Assembly (NCBI GenBank): GCA_046539045.1
Contig: JBKHHU010000005.1
Coordinates: 1-41,613 of the forward strand
Direction of reading: 5' to 3'
From: JBKHHU01 sp046539045
GTDB taxonomy: Bacteria; Planctomycetota; Phycisphaerae; SM23-33
Length of the DNA stretch: 41,613 nucleotides
Shown: piece by piece, positions 24,444 to 32,862 of the stretch
Layout of the letters: each line of letters opens with the position of its first letter
How positions within the stretch are numbered: the first letter of the stretch is position 1
Program-made: the position numbers and the translations under genes
Notes under the pieces: generated by a model
What the model was told of the DNA's origin: nothing
The model's input: only the letters and a program-made list of their open reading frames with translations
Database searches by the model: none

Positions 24444-26405
24444 TCAGATCCGCTTGAACTGCTTTTCCAGTTCCTTCAGGGACAGCAGGATCGTGGTCGG
24501 CCTGCCGTGGGGGCAGCTGCTGGCCTTTTCCAGGGTGTCCCGCTGGGTCAGCAGGTCGTCCATCTCCTCCGGCGTCAGTGGGTCGCCTGCCTTGACCGCC
24601 GCCTTGCAGGCCATCATCGCCAGCAGCCCCTCCAGCACCTTTTCCGAGCCGGTGGTCTCGTCTTCGCTGAGTTCGTCCAGGAATTCGCGGAGGAACCGGC
24701 CCGGCTGGACGTTCCGCTCCAGCAGCAGCATGGGAAATCGCTGCACAGCCACGCTGGTTGGCCCGAACTGCTCGACCTCAATGCCCAGCCGCCCGAGCAG
24801 CTTCCCCTGATCCTCCAGCAGGGCGGCTTCGGCGGCGGTGACGCTGATCGGCTCGGGGATCAGCGTCCGCTGGGCGTCGAGCCCGCCGTCCGAGAGGCGT
24901 CGCATAAACTCGTTGTACATCACCCGCTCGTGCAGGGCGTGCTGGTCGACGATCATCATCCCTTCGTCGGTCTCGGTGATGATGTAGCTGTCGTGCACCT
25001 GCATGAGCTTGCGTTGCGGCGGCTTGTACGGGCTCAGTTCTGCCGGTGCCGACGGCTGGTCGACTTGCCGGCGATCGGTCGCCGTCGGGCGGACGTCGAG
25101 CGAATGACGATCGTTCGGTAACGGGTCCTGTCGGGGCGGACGGGCCTGTCCCAGCGGGGTCTGCGGGAAGCTCGGCTCGCGGGGTTCGCGTCCGACGTCA
25201 ACCACGTTATGCTGTTTCGACGAGGACGATTCCGGGAAGCTGAGTCGCGGTTCGGGCTTCGGCTGGGCCTTGAAAAAGTCCGCCAGGGCCTCCCGCAGCG
25301 ACTGTTTCCGCTGCTCCTCGGACTGGTCTGTCTTTTCGTCGGCATCGGCGTCGAGGGCCTGTTTGAGCCCGTCGGTTTCTGCTTCGTCCAGCTGCGCCCC
25401 CGGGGTCAGGTTCGATCGGTTCAGCGTCTCCTTCAGCGAGGCGTACAGTTCGCCGTGAACGCGCTGGGAGTCGCGGAAGCGGACTTCGATCTTTGTCGGG
25501 TGTACGTTGACGTCGACATCGGCGGGGTCGATCTCGATGAAGATGAACGCGACCGGCCATTTGCGCGGGTCGACCAGCCCGCGGAACGCTTCCCGCAGGG
25601 CGTGGGTCAGCAGGCGGTCGCGGATGTATCGTCCGTTGAGGAAGAAATACTGCCATTTCCCGCTGGAGCGGGCCTCGCCGGGCGGGGCGATATATCCGTT
25701 GACGCTCACGTCGCCCGTTCGCGGCTGGAGCTTCAGCAGGCTGTCGCCCAGGTCGGCTCCGTACAGGTCGCTGACTCGCCGGCGGGTGGATTCGCACGCG
25801 GGCAGGTTCTGGACCTCCCGTCCGTTGTGGGTCAGCGTGAACGCCACTCCCGGACGGGGGAGGGCGACGCGGGCGAGCATCTCGCTGATGTGCCCGAACT
25901 CGGTGGCCGGTCGCCGCATGAATTTCCGTCGGGCCGGCGTGTTGAAGAACAGGTCGCGGATGCTGATGGTCGTCCCTGCCGCGGCAGCACATGGTTTCAT
26001 CGGCTCGAAGGTGTCGCCGGAAGCGCCGATCTCGTACCCGGTCGGATCGTCGGAGTCGCGACTTCGCGAGCGGATGTGGGCGTGGGAGATCGACGCGATG
26101 GACGCCAGGGCCTCTCCGCGGAAGCCCATGGTGCCGATGTGGAACAGGTCGTCCTCGGCGGAGATTTTGCTGGTCGCGTGCGGCACGAACGCCAGTTGCA
26201 GGTCCTCTTTCGCCATGCCGCAGCCGTCGTCGGCGACCTGGATGAGCTTCTGCCCGCCTTGTTCGACGGTGATGTCGACGCGCGTGGCCCCGGCGTCCAG
26301 AGCGTTCTCGACAAGCTCCTTGACGACACTGGCAGGCCGTTCGATGACCTCGCCCGCGGCGATCTTGTTGACCAGATGGGCCGATAAAACATTGATAACC
26401 GGCAT
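24444..26405 (-). CDS. mutL: DNA mismatch repair protein MutL
   Basis: A 653-residue protein. N-terminal GHKL ATPase: IAAGEVIERPASVVKELVEN, DDGCGM, GFRGEALASIASI, and the TRRKFM-like NTPARRKFM. A linker of about 120 polar residues follows. The C-terminal domain carries the endonuclease-type motifs: VDQHALHERVMYNE (metal site), ACKAAV and CPHGRP (zinc site). In the usual DQHAxxExxxxE motif the last position is asparagine here, with glutamate one residue later. So this is the nicking class of MutL, found where MutH is absent. The start at 26405 (MPVINVLSAHLVNKIAAGE) is the family start; the frame extends upstream into repeat DNA. mutS is not in the window. Confidence 0.96.
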   Translation of the reverse strand: MPVINVLSAHLVNKIAAGEVIERPASVVKELVENALDAGATRVDITVEQGGQKLIQVADDGCGMAKEDLQLAFVPHATSKISAEDDLFHIGTMGFRGEALASIASISHAHIRSRSRDSDDPTGYEIGASGDTFEPMKPCAAAAGTTISIRDLFFNTPARRKFMRRPATEFGHISEMLARVALPRPGVAFTLTHNGREVQNLPACESTRRRVSDLYGADLGDSLLKLQPRTGDVSVNGYIAPPGEARSSGKWQYFFLNGRYIRDRLLTHALREAFRGLVDPRKWPVAFIFIEIDPADVDVNVHPTKIEVRFRDSQRVHGELYASLKETLNRSNLTPGAQLDEAETDGLKQALDADADEKTDQSEEQRKQSLREALADFFKAQPKPEPRLSFPESSSSKQHNVVDVGREPREPSFPQTPLGQARPPRQDPLPNDRHSLDVRPTATDRRQVDQPSAPAELSPYKPPQRKLMQVHDSYIITETDEGMMIVDQHALHERVMYNEFMRRLSDGGLDAQRTLIPEPISVTAAEAALLEDQGKLLGRLGIEVEQFGPTSVAVQRFPMLLLERNVQPGRFLREFLDELSEDETTGSEKVLEGLLAMMACKAAVKAGDPLTPEEMDDLLTQRDTLEKASSCPHGRPTTILLSLKELEKQFKRI

Positions 26406-26477
26406 GGGAAGCGACTCCGTTCGTTCTCTTTGGCAGACGTCGTGATTGTAGAAAATCCCGGCCGGGAAGCGAAAGGA

Positions 26478-26523
26478 AATGACAGATGCAAACGACAAAG
26501 AACAAAGGACAAAAGACAAACAG
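26478..26523 (-). repeat. inverted fragment of the AT-rich TTTGTC repeat
   Basis: On the minus strand this reads TTTGTCTTTTGTCCTTTG and TTTGTCGTTTG, the same words as in the three plus-strand copies at 26851, 27094 and 27220. It is low in GC, unlike the coding DNA beside it. It lies in the leader region just upstream of mutL. Confidence 0.6.
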
Positions 26524-26702
26524 ATCGCGGGCGGGCGTCTGGGCGCGGGCGGTGCGGTTTTGCTGCTTTCCTTCTTGCGTCACGAAGGCAGGAAGGCTCG
26601 AAGATCACGAAGAACAGCCTATGGGCTTACTTCGGGTGGGATCGTTCTCGCGGTTCAGCCTGAAACGCTGGAATATCGATAGCGAAGGTCAATCGCAGCC
26701 GA

Positions 26703-26805
26703 AGTCCCGTAGGGACGATTGCCAGTAGCCACGCGGCGCAAGCCCGTGGAAAGAAGCGAACAATAGACATTCTTCCGCTACAGATGAAAAGTCCCGGAGG
26801 GACGA
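26703..26805. repeat. two short palindromes, GTCCC...GGGAC
   Basis: AGTCCCGTAGGGACGA (26703-26718) and GTCCCGGAGGGACGA (26791-26805) are two members of one small palindromic repeat, 87 bp apart. Both have a 5-bp GTCCC/GGGAC stem and the same flank GACGA. They have no coding meaning. Confidence 0.6.
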
Positions 26806-26850
26806 CTGCAAGCCTGGGAAGGTATGAAAACGCACCCCTGCCGACGCGGC

Positions 26851-26957
26851 GGTTTGAGATTTTAGCCGTTTGTCGTTTGAGATTTGTTTGTCATTTGTAT
26901 TTTGTCCTTTGTCATTTTCGACGGTTTCGCATTTCGACATTCGACATTCGGATTTCC
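26851..26957 (+). repeat. AT-rich TTTGTC-type repeat, copy A
   Basis: A stretch of about 107 bp, rich in T, made of words such as TTTGTC, ATTTGT and ATTTCGACATTCG. It is almost the same as copy C at 27220-27320 and related to copy B at 27094-27190. The base composition differs sharply from that of the genes. Confidence 0.8.
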
Positions 26958-27013
26958 CGGTTGACCGGGGCTCTGGAGAAGCAGGATAGATGAAACGGGG
27001 GGCGGTCCCTATT

Positions 27014-27067
27014 CCCCGGGTTCCCTTTGGTCACCCGGGGCTACGATCTTTGCCCCCTGCCGGGGGC
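27014..27067. repeat. paired-hairpin dispersed repeat, copy 2
   Basis: CCCCGGGT/ACCCGGGG stem, then GCCCCCTGCCGGGGGC as a second hairpin. It differs from the copy at 16034-16087 at only a few loop and linker positions (TTCGG versus TTTGG in the first loop). Confidence 0.75.
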
Positions 27068-27093
27068 AGCGGCGCCTCGTTTCGGTCACTGAA

Positions 27094-27190
27094 TTTTGCT
27101 GTTTGTCATCTGTTTGTTTTTTCTTTTGTGTTTTGAAATTTGCCGTTTCAGATTTGTTTCGCATTTCGACATTCGGATTTCGAATTTCCC
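27094..27190 (+). repeat. AT-rich TTTGTC-type repeat, copy B
   Basis: A more diverged copy than A and C: the left part reads TTTGCTGTTTGTCATCTG and the right part TTTCGCATTTCGACATTCGG, then TTTCGAATTTCCC. Confidence 0.7.
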
Positions 27191-27219
27191 TTGCGGAGGT
27201 CCCCATCCTCCAATGCGGC

Positions 27220-27320
27220 AGTTTGAGATTTAGCCGTTTGTCGTTTGCGATTTGTTTGTCATTTGTCCTTTGTCATTTTCGACGGTTTCGGATTTCGACA
27301 TTCGACATTCGGATTTCCCC
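27220..27320 (+). repeat. AT-rich TTTGTC-type repeat, copy C
   Basis: Matches copy A over almost all its length, from GTTTGAGATTTAGCCGTTTG to CATTCGGATTTCCC; copy A has a few additional bases. With the other repeats it fills the 1-kb gap between mutL and dapB. The dapB promoter must lie in or after it (27321-27408). Confidence 0.8.
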
Positions 27321-27408
27321 GCGGTGGAAACCGCGGCCCCCCTCGTGTACTCTATAGACTCCGTATCGGAAGCATCTTTGCGACAATCAGAAAGGGAGTT
27401 CCCTACTC

Positions 27409-28200
27409 ATGATCAAACTTGGAATCACCGGAGCCGGTGGTCGGATGGGCAAGCGGATCGCCGCGCTGGCGATCGAGTCCGGCCGGTTCGATATCGTCGC
27501 CGCCACCGAAGCCAAGGGCCATCCCGCACTCGGGAAGGATGTCGGCGAGCAGGCCGGCGTGGGCACCTTCGGGCTCAAGATCACCCGCGACTTCGAGGAC
27601 GATCCCGAAGTCGTCATCGACTTCTCCCTGCCCGAAGGAACCATGGAAATCATGCCCCTCTGCCGCGAGAAGGGCATCAAGATGATCATCGGCACCACCG
27701 GCCTGACCGAATCCCAGCAGGCCGAGCTGGCAGACACCGCCGGCGACATCGCCATCGTCCACGCGGGCAACTACTCCATGGGCATCAACACCATCCTCAA
27801 GGCCGTGGCGATGGTCGCAGAGACCCTCGGCGAGAGCTACGACATCGAGGTCTCAGAAACCCACCACCGCTTCAAGCAGGATGCCCCCAGCGGGACCGCC
27901 ATCATGCTGGCCAAGGCGGCCTGCGAGGCACTCGGCAAGGAGTATGGGGATGTGGCCTGTCTCGGACGTGGCGGCCGCCAGCCGCGTAAGGAAGGCGAGA
28001 TCGGCATCCACGCCCTGCGCGTCGGCGATACCGTCGGCGAGCACACGGTGTTCTTCGGCAACCTGGGCGAGACGGTCACCATCGGCCACAGCGCCCACAC
28101 GCGAGACACGTTCGTTCGCGGTGCGTTGCGGGCTGCCGGCTGGATCATGGACCAGAAGCCCGGCCTGTACGACATGCAGGACGTGCTGGGGCTGAAATAG
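27409..28200 (+). CDS. dapB: 4-hydroxy-tetrahydrodipicolinate reductase
   Basis: A 263-residue NAD(P)H-dependent enzyme of the lysine and diaminopimelate pathway. The Rossmann loop is GITGAGGRMGKRI; E35-like acidic residue follows in VAATEAKGHPA; the substrate-binding signature ETHHRFKQDAPSGTA is complete, with catalytic histidine and lysine; IGTTGLT and NYSMGINT are also typical. Length and C-terminus (DMQDVLGLK) are normal. A GGGAG site lies about 10 nt before the ATG. It overlaps the next gene by one base, so the two are translationally coupled. Its presence shows that the organism makes diaminopimelate or lysine itself. Confidence 0.97.
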   Translation: MIKLGITGAGGRMGKRIAALAIESGRFDIVAATEAKGHPALGKDVGEQAGVGTFGLKITRDFEDDPEVVIDFSLPEGTMEIMPLCREKGIKMIIGTTGLTESQQAELADTAGDIAIVHAGNYSMGINTILKAVAMVAETLGESYDIEVSETHHRFKQDAPSGTAIMLAKAACEALGKEYGDVACLGRGGRQPRKEGEIGIHALRVGDTVGEHTVFFGNLGETVTIGHSAHTRDTFVRGALRAAGWIMDQKPGLYDMQDVLGLK

Positions 28201-28946
28201 TGTCTGCCGAGCACGAGCAACCTGCGATGCAGGATCTGTGGAAGTCGCCCGAGACCGCCCGCCGCTTTCTGGAGGGGCGGGCTCGGGCGATTCCGTTCGC
28301 GCGGGAGATGGGCGAGATCCTGCTTCGGCTGCTGGCAGGCAACGGCGGGGTCGACAGCTTCGCCGACGTCGGGTGCGGGGGCGGACGCATCGGCCGATTG
28401 GTGCTGGACGTGTATCCGAATGCCTCTGCCGTCTTCGCCGACTTGAACGAAACGATGCTTGAAGCGGCCCGGAAGGACATCGGCGAGCAGAACGGGCAGG
28501 TGCGATTCCTGCAGGCCGACTTCCACCGGACCGAATGGGCCGATGAACTGGTCGCAACCGGCCCGTTCGATGCCGTCGTCAGCGGGTTCGCTATCCACCA
28601 TCTGCCTGACGACCGCAAGCAGGCGGTCTACGAGGATATCTTCCGGATGCTCCGGCCGGGCGGGATCTTCGTCCACCTCGAGCACGTCGCCTCCGCCAGC
28701 GAGTGGGGCGAGCGGATGCACGATGAATTCTTCATCGATACCGCCTATGCTGCCGGTGTCTGGGAAGACAAAACCAGGCAAGAGGCCCTGGCCGAGTACG
28801 CCGCCCGGCCGGACCGGGAAGCCAACGTGCTCACTCCCGTTGGCACGCAGTTGAGTTGGTTGTGGGAGATCGGTTTTACCGACGTCGACTGCTTCTTCAA
28901 GGCGTTCGAGTTGAGCGTCTTCGGAGGGAGAAAACCCGCGGGCTGA
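28200..28946 (+). CDS. class I SAM-dependent methyltransferase
   Basis: A 248-residue protein starting with GTG at 28200, which shares its G with the dapB stop codon. Motif I is FADVGCGGGRIG; the acidic residue at the end of strand 2 is in AVFADLNETM; the post-motif region SGFAIHHLPDDRK and MLRPGGIFVHLEHV match the ubiquinone/menaquinone-like Methyltransf_11/25 group. The C-terminal FTDVDCFFKAFELSVFGG resembles small-molecule methyltransferases. The substrate is unknown; coupling to dapB gives no clear lead. Confidence 0.88.
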   Translation: MSAEHEQPAMQDLWKSPETARRFLEGRARAIPFAREMGEILLRLLAGNGGVDSFADVGCGGGRIGRLVLDVYPNASAVFADLNETMLEAARKDIGEQNGQVRFLQADFHRTEWADELVATGPFDAVVSGFAIHHLPDDRKQAVYEDIFRMLRPGGIFVHLEHVASASEWGERMHDEFFIDTAYAAGVWEDKTRQEALAEYAARPDREANVLTPVGTQLSWLWEIGFTDVDCFFKAFELSVFGGRKPAG

Positions 28947-28986
28947 GAAGCCGACATCTCACTTCGACATCGACAGGGGAGACGCA

Positions 28987-29208
28987 ATGAAGAAGCTCGC
29001 AATAGCGTTTGTCGCGCTGGTGGTGATCGCTTTCGCGATTGTGCTGTGGATGAACCGGCAGCGAGAGATGGATCTGGCATCCTTTGAGGAGCGTGCGGAC
29101 AAAATCAGACTGGTCCGGCCGGACCGATTCGCACAGAGCCGAAACGGCAACCGTCCGGGAGTCGCTTACCCTACCCGGATCGGAAGTATAATCGTGAGTC
29201 ATCTGTAA
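28987..29208 (+). CDS. small single-helix membrane protein, unknown function
   Basis: A 73-residue product with a basic start and one hydrophobic helix (MKKLAIAFVALVVIAFAIVL), then a charged region (NRQREMDLASFEERADKIRL). It has a good ribosome site, GGGGAG, about 5 nt before the ATG. The last 25 residues look less protein-like, so the real gene could once have been longer. It lies between the methyltransferase and Nudix genes in the same direction. I do not recognise it. Confidence 0.55.
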   Translation: MKKLAIAFVALVVIAFAIVLWMNRQREMDLASFEERADKIRLVRPDRFAQSRNGNRPGVAYPTRIGSIIVSHL

Positions 29209-29223
29209 GCCACATGATGAACT

Positions 29224-29721
29224 ATGGATAAGCAATTCACTGATCGTGTCCGCAATTTGCCGGTTTTTACCGGCGGGGTGTCGGTGTATGTTGTGAAGGA
29301 GCCCGGTCCGGACGATGCGCACCATCTTCTGCTCAAACGTTCGGCCGACGAGAGCTACTGCGGTCTGTGGCAGCAGGTGACCGGCGCGGTCCATGAAGGT
29401 GAAACCGCGCCACAGGCCGCCGTGCGGGAGGTCGGCGAGGAAACCGGCCTGACGCCCACGCGACTTTACTCGGCCAACCAGCTGCAGAGCTTCTATGATC
29501 CGCATCGGGATGGGATCACCACGCTGGTGGTGTTGGTCGCGTTTGTCCCGCCCGGGTCGGGAGTCGTTTTGAGCGAGGAGCACGACGAATTCCGGTGGGT
29601 CTGCCCCGGCGAGGCGGTCAAGATGTTCACCTTCCGCGAGCAGGGCGAGAGCCTGATGAGAATCGAGGACGATTTCGTCCGGCGCCAGCCGACCGAGGGG
29701 CTGAGATTGCCCCTGGAATGA
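29224..29721 (+). CDS. Nudix hydrolase, NudB/dihydroneopterin triphosphate type
   Basis: A 165-residue Nudix protein with a complete box: GAVHEGETAPQAAVREVGEETGL (given here as GAVHEGE and REVGEETGL). It opens with a strand GGVSVYVVKEP and has LLLKRSADESYCGLWQQVTG before the box, like dATP or dihydroneopterin-triphosphate pyrophosphatases. Probably cleans up or converts a nucleoside triphosphate-type substrate; exact substrate unknown. It is the last gene before a terminator-like hairpin at 29771. Confidence 0.88.
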   Translation: MDKQFTDRVRNLPVFTGGVSVYVVKEPGPDDAHHLLLKRSADESYCGLWQQVTGAVHEGETAPQAAVREVGEETGLTPTRLYSANQLQSFYDPHRDGITTLVVLVAFVPPGSGVVLSEEHDEFRWVCPGEAVKMFTFREQGESLMRIEDDFVRRQPTEGLRLPLE

Positions 29722-29770
29722 GCGCCGGAAAATCGGAAAAATCGGGTCGACGGGATCCACCCGGAGGCGG

Positions 29771-29798
29771 CCAGCTTGCCTTCGGCTGGAGGTTTTTT
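29771..29798 (+). terminator. rho-independent terminator after the Nudix gene
   Basis: CCAGC (29771-29775) and GCTGG (29785-29789) form a 5-bp stem with a 9-nt loop, followed by AGG and six T (29793-29798). It lies 50 nt after the Nudix stop and closes the dapB transcript. The stem is short but the T-run is clear. Confidence 0.65.
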
Positions 29799-29870
29799 CG
29801 TAGCTTTACGTAGGTAGCAGGCGTCTGATGCAGGTTCGGGCTTCAAAATAGGCAAGATAAGGCGTGAAAC

Positions 29871-30899
29871 ATGAGACCAACTGTCGATTTACGCAGCGAT
29901 ACAGTGACCCAGCCGACACCGGAAATGCGGGAGGCGATCGCCAATGCGCGAGTCGGCGACGACGTCTGGGGCGACGATCCGACCGTCACCCGCCTCGAGG
30001 AGCGGACGGCGGAGCTTCTGGGCAAGCAGGCCGCGGTCTACATGCCCTCCGGGACCATGACCAACCAGGTGGCGATCCGGGTCCATACCCAGCCGGGCGA
30101 TGAAGTCCTAATTGCTGATAACGCCCATATTTACTGGTACGAGTGCGGCGCTCCGGCCGCCATCAGCGGAGTGCTGACGCGGATGCTGCCGACCGACCGC
30201 GGCGTGTTTACCGGGGACGATGTCCGGGCGGCGGTGCGGGAAGAAAACATTCATCACGCGACACAAAGGCTGGTGTGCCTTGAGAATACGTCGAATCGAG
30301 GCGGCGGAAGGTGCTGGCCCATCGAAGCGGTTCGGGGCGTTGCGGAGGCGGCGGATGAGCACAGCTTGCGGCTGCACCTGGACGGGGCGAGGATCTGGAA
30401 CGCAGCCGTCGCTCAGGGCAGGAGCGTGGCGGAACTCGTCGAACCGTTCGATACGGTTAGTGTCTGCTTTAGCAAGGGGTTAGGTGCTCCGGTGGGTTCC
30501 TGCCTGGCCGGGGATGAGGCTTTGATGGCCCGGGCTCGTCGCTTCCGGAAGATGCTTGGCGGGGGCATGCGGCAGGCGGGGATCATCGCGGCGGGGGCCC
30601 TGTTCGCGCTGGATCACCATCTGGAGCGACTGACGGAGGATCACGCCAACGCTCGTCGGCTCGCAGAGGCGCTGCAGGATCTGCCGGGAATCTACCTAAA
30701 TGCCTATGAAGTAGAGACTAATATCGTGCTGTTCGATGTCGATAGCATGCCTGCCGAGCAGCTGGTGGACCGGCTGGCGGGCAAGGATGTGCTGGTCGGC
30801 GCGACGGGCAAGCAGCAAGTGCGTGCGGTGACCAATCTTATGGTGGATTCGGCGATGATCGATCGGGCGATCCAGGCGTTCAGGGAGGTGCTGCGTTGA
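29871..30899 (+). CDS. ltaE: low-specificity L-threonine aldolase
   Basis: A 342-residue PLP-dependent enzyme that splits threonine (or allo-threonine) into glycine and acetaldehyde. Signatures: the start VDLRSDTVTQPTPEMREA, GDDVWGDDPTV, YMPSGTMTNQVA, HLDGARIWNA (PLP aspartate) and the Schiff-base lysine in VCFSKGLGAPVGS. Length normal. It overlaps the next gene by four bases (30896-30899), so the two are coupled. It might be confused with other beta-eliminating lyases of the same fold, but the motif set points to threonine aldolase. Confidence 0.93.
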   Translation: MRPTVDLRSDTVTQPTPEMREAIANARVGDDVWGDDPTVTRLEERTAELLGKQAAVYMPSGTMTNQVAIRVHTQPGDEVLIADNAHIYWYECGAPAAISGVLTRMLPTDRGVFTGDDVRAAVREENIHHATQRLVCLENTSNRGGGRCWPIEAVRGVAEAADEHSLRLHLDGARIWNAAVAQGRSVAELVEPFDTVSVCFSKGLGAPVGSCLAGDEALMARARRFRKMLGGGMRQAGIIAAGALFALDHHLERLTEDHANARRLAEALQDLPGIYLNAYEVETNIVLFDVDSMPAEQLVDRLAGKDVLVGATGKQQVRAVTNLMVDSAMIDRAIQAFREVLR

Positions 30900-31573
30900 C
30901 TATCGAGCACCGGTGGGACATCCCCCCGAAACAGGCGGTGCAGTTACAGCGAGAGCTTGCGGACAAGGTGCGGATCGATCCGCTTCAAAGAGACATAACG
31001 CTAGTGTCGGGAACGGATTGCGCCTTCCTCGGCAAGAAGCAGGTGCTGGCTGGGGCGGTTCTCTGCGATGCCCAAAGCTGGGACGTCCTGGCCGCGGTGG
31101 ATGTTGTCCGGCCGTGCCTGATGCCGTATGTGCCGGGCCTGCTGTCATTCAGGGAAGCCCCCGCGGTCATCGACGCGATCAACGCCTTGCCTGAGGCGCC
31201 CGACCTGCTGATGTGCGACGGGCAGGGGCTGGCCCACCCGAGGGGCATGGGCCTGGCCAGCCATGTCGGCCTGCTGACGGACCTGCCGACCATCGGGGTC
31301 GCGAAAAGTCGCTACTGCGGAGAGCATCGCCAGCCGGGGCCGAACCGGGGGAACCGTGCGCAACTGAAGCTGGATAAGAAGGTTATCGGAACGGTGCTTC
31401 GCACGCGGACCAACGTCAAACCGCTGTTCGTCTCGGTCGGCCATCGGGTGACGCTCGGCGACGCCATCCGCTGGACGTTCCGCGGCGCTGGGAAGTTCCG
31501 CCTGCCCGAACCGACTCGTCAGGCCCATCTGCACGTGACGCGACGTAAGAAGGAAATCCTCTCCCAAACTTGA
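30896..31573 (+). CDS. nfi: endonuclease V
   Basis: A 225-residue repair nuclease that cuts 3' of deaminated bases, mainly inosine. Active-site motifs are present: D in VSGTDCAF, E in PGLLSFREAP and D in CDGQGLAHPRGMGLASHVG; the usual sequence there is DGHG, so this has glutamine for histidine. The wedge motif YVPGLLSFREAP is conserved. The start is TTG at 30896, within the stop of ltaE, a coupled arrangement. It is convergent with the isomerase gene with a 16-nt gap. Confidence 0.93.
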   Translation: MTIEHRWDIPPKQAVQLQRELADKVRIDPLQRDITLVSGTDCAFLGKKQVLAGAVLCDAQSWDVLAAVDVVRPCLMPYVPGLLSFREAPAVIDAINALPEAPDLLMCDGQGLAHPRGMGLASHVGLLTDLPTIGVAKSRYCGEHRQPGPNRGNRAQLKLDKKVIGTVLRTRTNVKPLFVSVGHRVTLGDAIRWTFRGAGKFRLPEPTRQAHLHVTRRKKEILSQT

Positions 31574-31589
31574 CGGTTGCCCCTCGAGA

Positions 31590-32333
31590 TCAGCTCAACC
31601 CGAGCCCGCCAAAGTAATCGATGGCCTTTCGGAGGTTGTGCTCCACATTGTTGCGCGTCGGGCCCTCGAGTTCTATCACCCAGTCTCCGCTGTACTTACG
31701 GGCTTTCATTTCCGCTATCAGACCCGGGAAATCGATCTGGCCTTCGCCAAAAGGGACACACTCGCTGTCGCGGATATCCTTCACATGGATCAGGGCAACC
31801 CGATCGCCGAGCAATTCCACCGCTTCCGGCCAGTCGATGCCCATATACTTAAGATGGCCGACTTCCAGCAGCACTTTGAGTCGGTCATCGGCGACCGATG
31901 CGAGAATATCTTCATAATCTCCAAGGGTTTGCACCGCAGATTTCCGATGATTCTGAATGACGGTGGTAAGGCCTTTCCGTTCGGCCTGGTCGAGAAAAGC
32001 AGGCAGATATCGCTTGCAGGCTTCGCGCGTCTCGGCCTTGAAGATGGCGATCTGGCTTCCGGTCGCTTTGACAAAGCACGCTGCCGTCATTGCGACCCTG
32101 AAGGAATTGTCATCTCCTTCGCGGACCTTTGGTAAATGTGCCGATACATAAGACAGGTTATGTTCTTGGGCCTTATCGACATAGAGCTTCGGGTCGCCGC
32201 CGACGTCGAACGCGGATTTGACCCAGTGGTCGAACCATTCGAACTTGCGGAACCCCAAGCGGCTGAACGTCGACAACGCCTCATCCAGCGACCAGCCTGG
32301 TTGGCAGCAGGGACTGGCAACGAGATGCTTCAT
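31590..32333 (-). CDS. sugar phosphate isomerase/epimerase (AP2Ec-like TIM barrel)
   Basis: A 247-residue protein of the xylose isomerase-like TIM barrel superfamily. Typical pieces: MKHLVASPCCQPGWSLDEAL, GFRKFEWFDHW, YVSAHLP, IQNHRKSAVQTLGDYEDIL (given in part), LEVGHLKYMGIDWPE and LIHVKDIRDSE (metal ligands H, E and D), and a final VIELEGPTRNNVEHNLRKA. Start at 32333 is set by GGAGG about 5 nt upstream; the frame upstream runs antisense to the HEAT gene. Likely acts on a cyclic polyol or sugar; the substrate is unknown. It is divergent from the operon starting at 32410. Confidence 0.85.
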   Translation of the reverse strand: MKHLVASPCCQPGWSLDEALSTFSRLGFRKFEWFDHWVKSAFDVGGDPKLYVDKAQEHNLSYVSAHLPKVREGDDNSFRVAMTAACFVKATGSQIAIFKAETREACKRYLPAFLDQAERKGLTTVIQNHRKSAVQTLGDYEDILASVADDRLKVLLEVGHLKYMGIDWPEAVELLGDRVALIHVKDIRDSECVPFGEGQIDFPGLIAEMKARKYSGDWVIELEGPTRNNVEHNLRKAIDYFGGLGLS

Positions 32334-32409
32334 GCGACCTCCGGAACACAGAAACACAGGAACTGACCGGTCGGGATTATCCACACGCCGGGGCGGCCTT
32401 GCAAGCAAG

Positions 32410-32862
32410 ATGCTGCAGGACCAATCGGCCGGCGGGGGGACCGGCTTGCGGAAAACTGCATCAAACGGTACGTTAGAGCCCCGATGGAATCGAGGCGACG
32501 TTGCGCTACTGCTGTTCATTACGATGCTTACGGTGTTCCCGTCCTGCGGGAATCCGGGCGGGAGCGGTACCGTGTATGAGCGGCTGCAGCATGAGGATCC
32601 GGCGGTTCGCATCCAAGCTGCGGTCGAAGCTGCGGAGAATCGTGACCGGGAGTCGGTATCATTGCTCATCGATCGCCTGGAAGATCCCAATGCCGATGTT
32701 CGATTCTTCTCATGGATCGCCCTGCGGAAGATCACCGGTACCAGCCACGGCTGGAACTACTACGATCCACCGGAAAAGCGATCCCAGGCCGTTGAGCGAT
32801 GGCGGCAATGGCTTAGCAACACAAGCGAGGTGGTGCACGAAAAAGGAACCGGAGCCGAATGA
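32410..32862 (+). CDS. HEAT-repeat protein, probable lipoprotein, first gene of the Mla-like operon
   Basis: A 150-residue protein from ATG 32410. After about 29 residues comes a hydrophobic stretch VALLLFITMLTVFPSC that resembles a lipoprotein signal, with a cysteine after FPS (a weak lipobox). The mature part has a HEAT-type pair of helices (DPAVRIQAAVEAAENRDRE, DPNADVRFFSWIALRKITG) and a tail common in planctomycetes (YYDPPEKRSQAVERWRQWL). The true start may differ, since the signal normally begins close to the N-terminus. The stop overlaps the next ATG (ATGA at 32859-32862). Its role with the transporter is unknown; a periplasmic scaffold is possible. Confidence 0.7.
   Translation: MLQDQSAGGGTGLRKTASNGTLEPRWNRGDVALLLFITMLTVFPSCGNPGGSGTVYERLQHEDPAVRIQAAVEAAENRDRESVSLLIDRLEDPNADVRFFSWIALRKITGTSHGWNYYDPPEKRSQAVERWRQWLSNTSEVVHEKGTGAE

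Noticed and set aside
26430..27357. Several overlapping frames of 60-85 codons between mutL and dapB
   Set aside because: They consist of translated repeat DNA (phenylalanine and serine rich), with no starts of quality.
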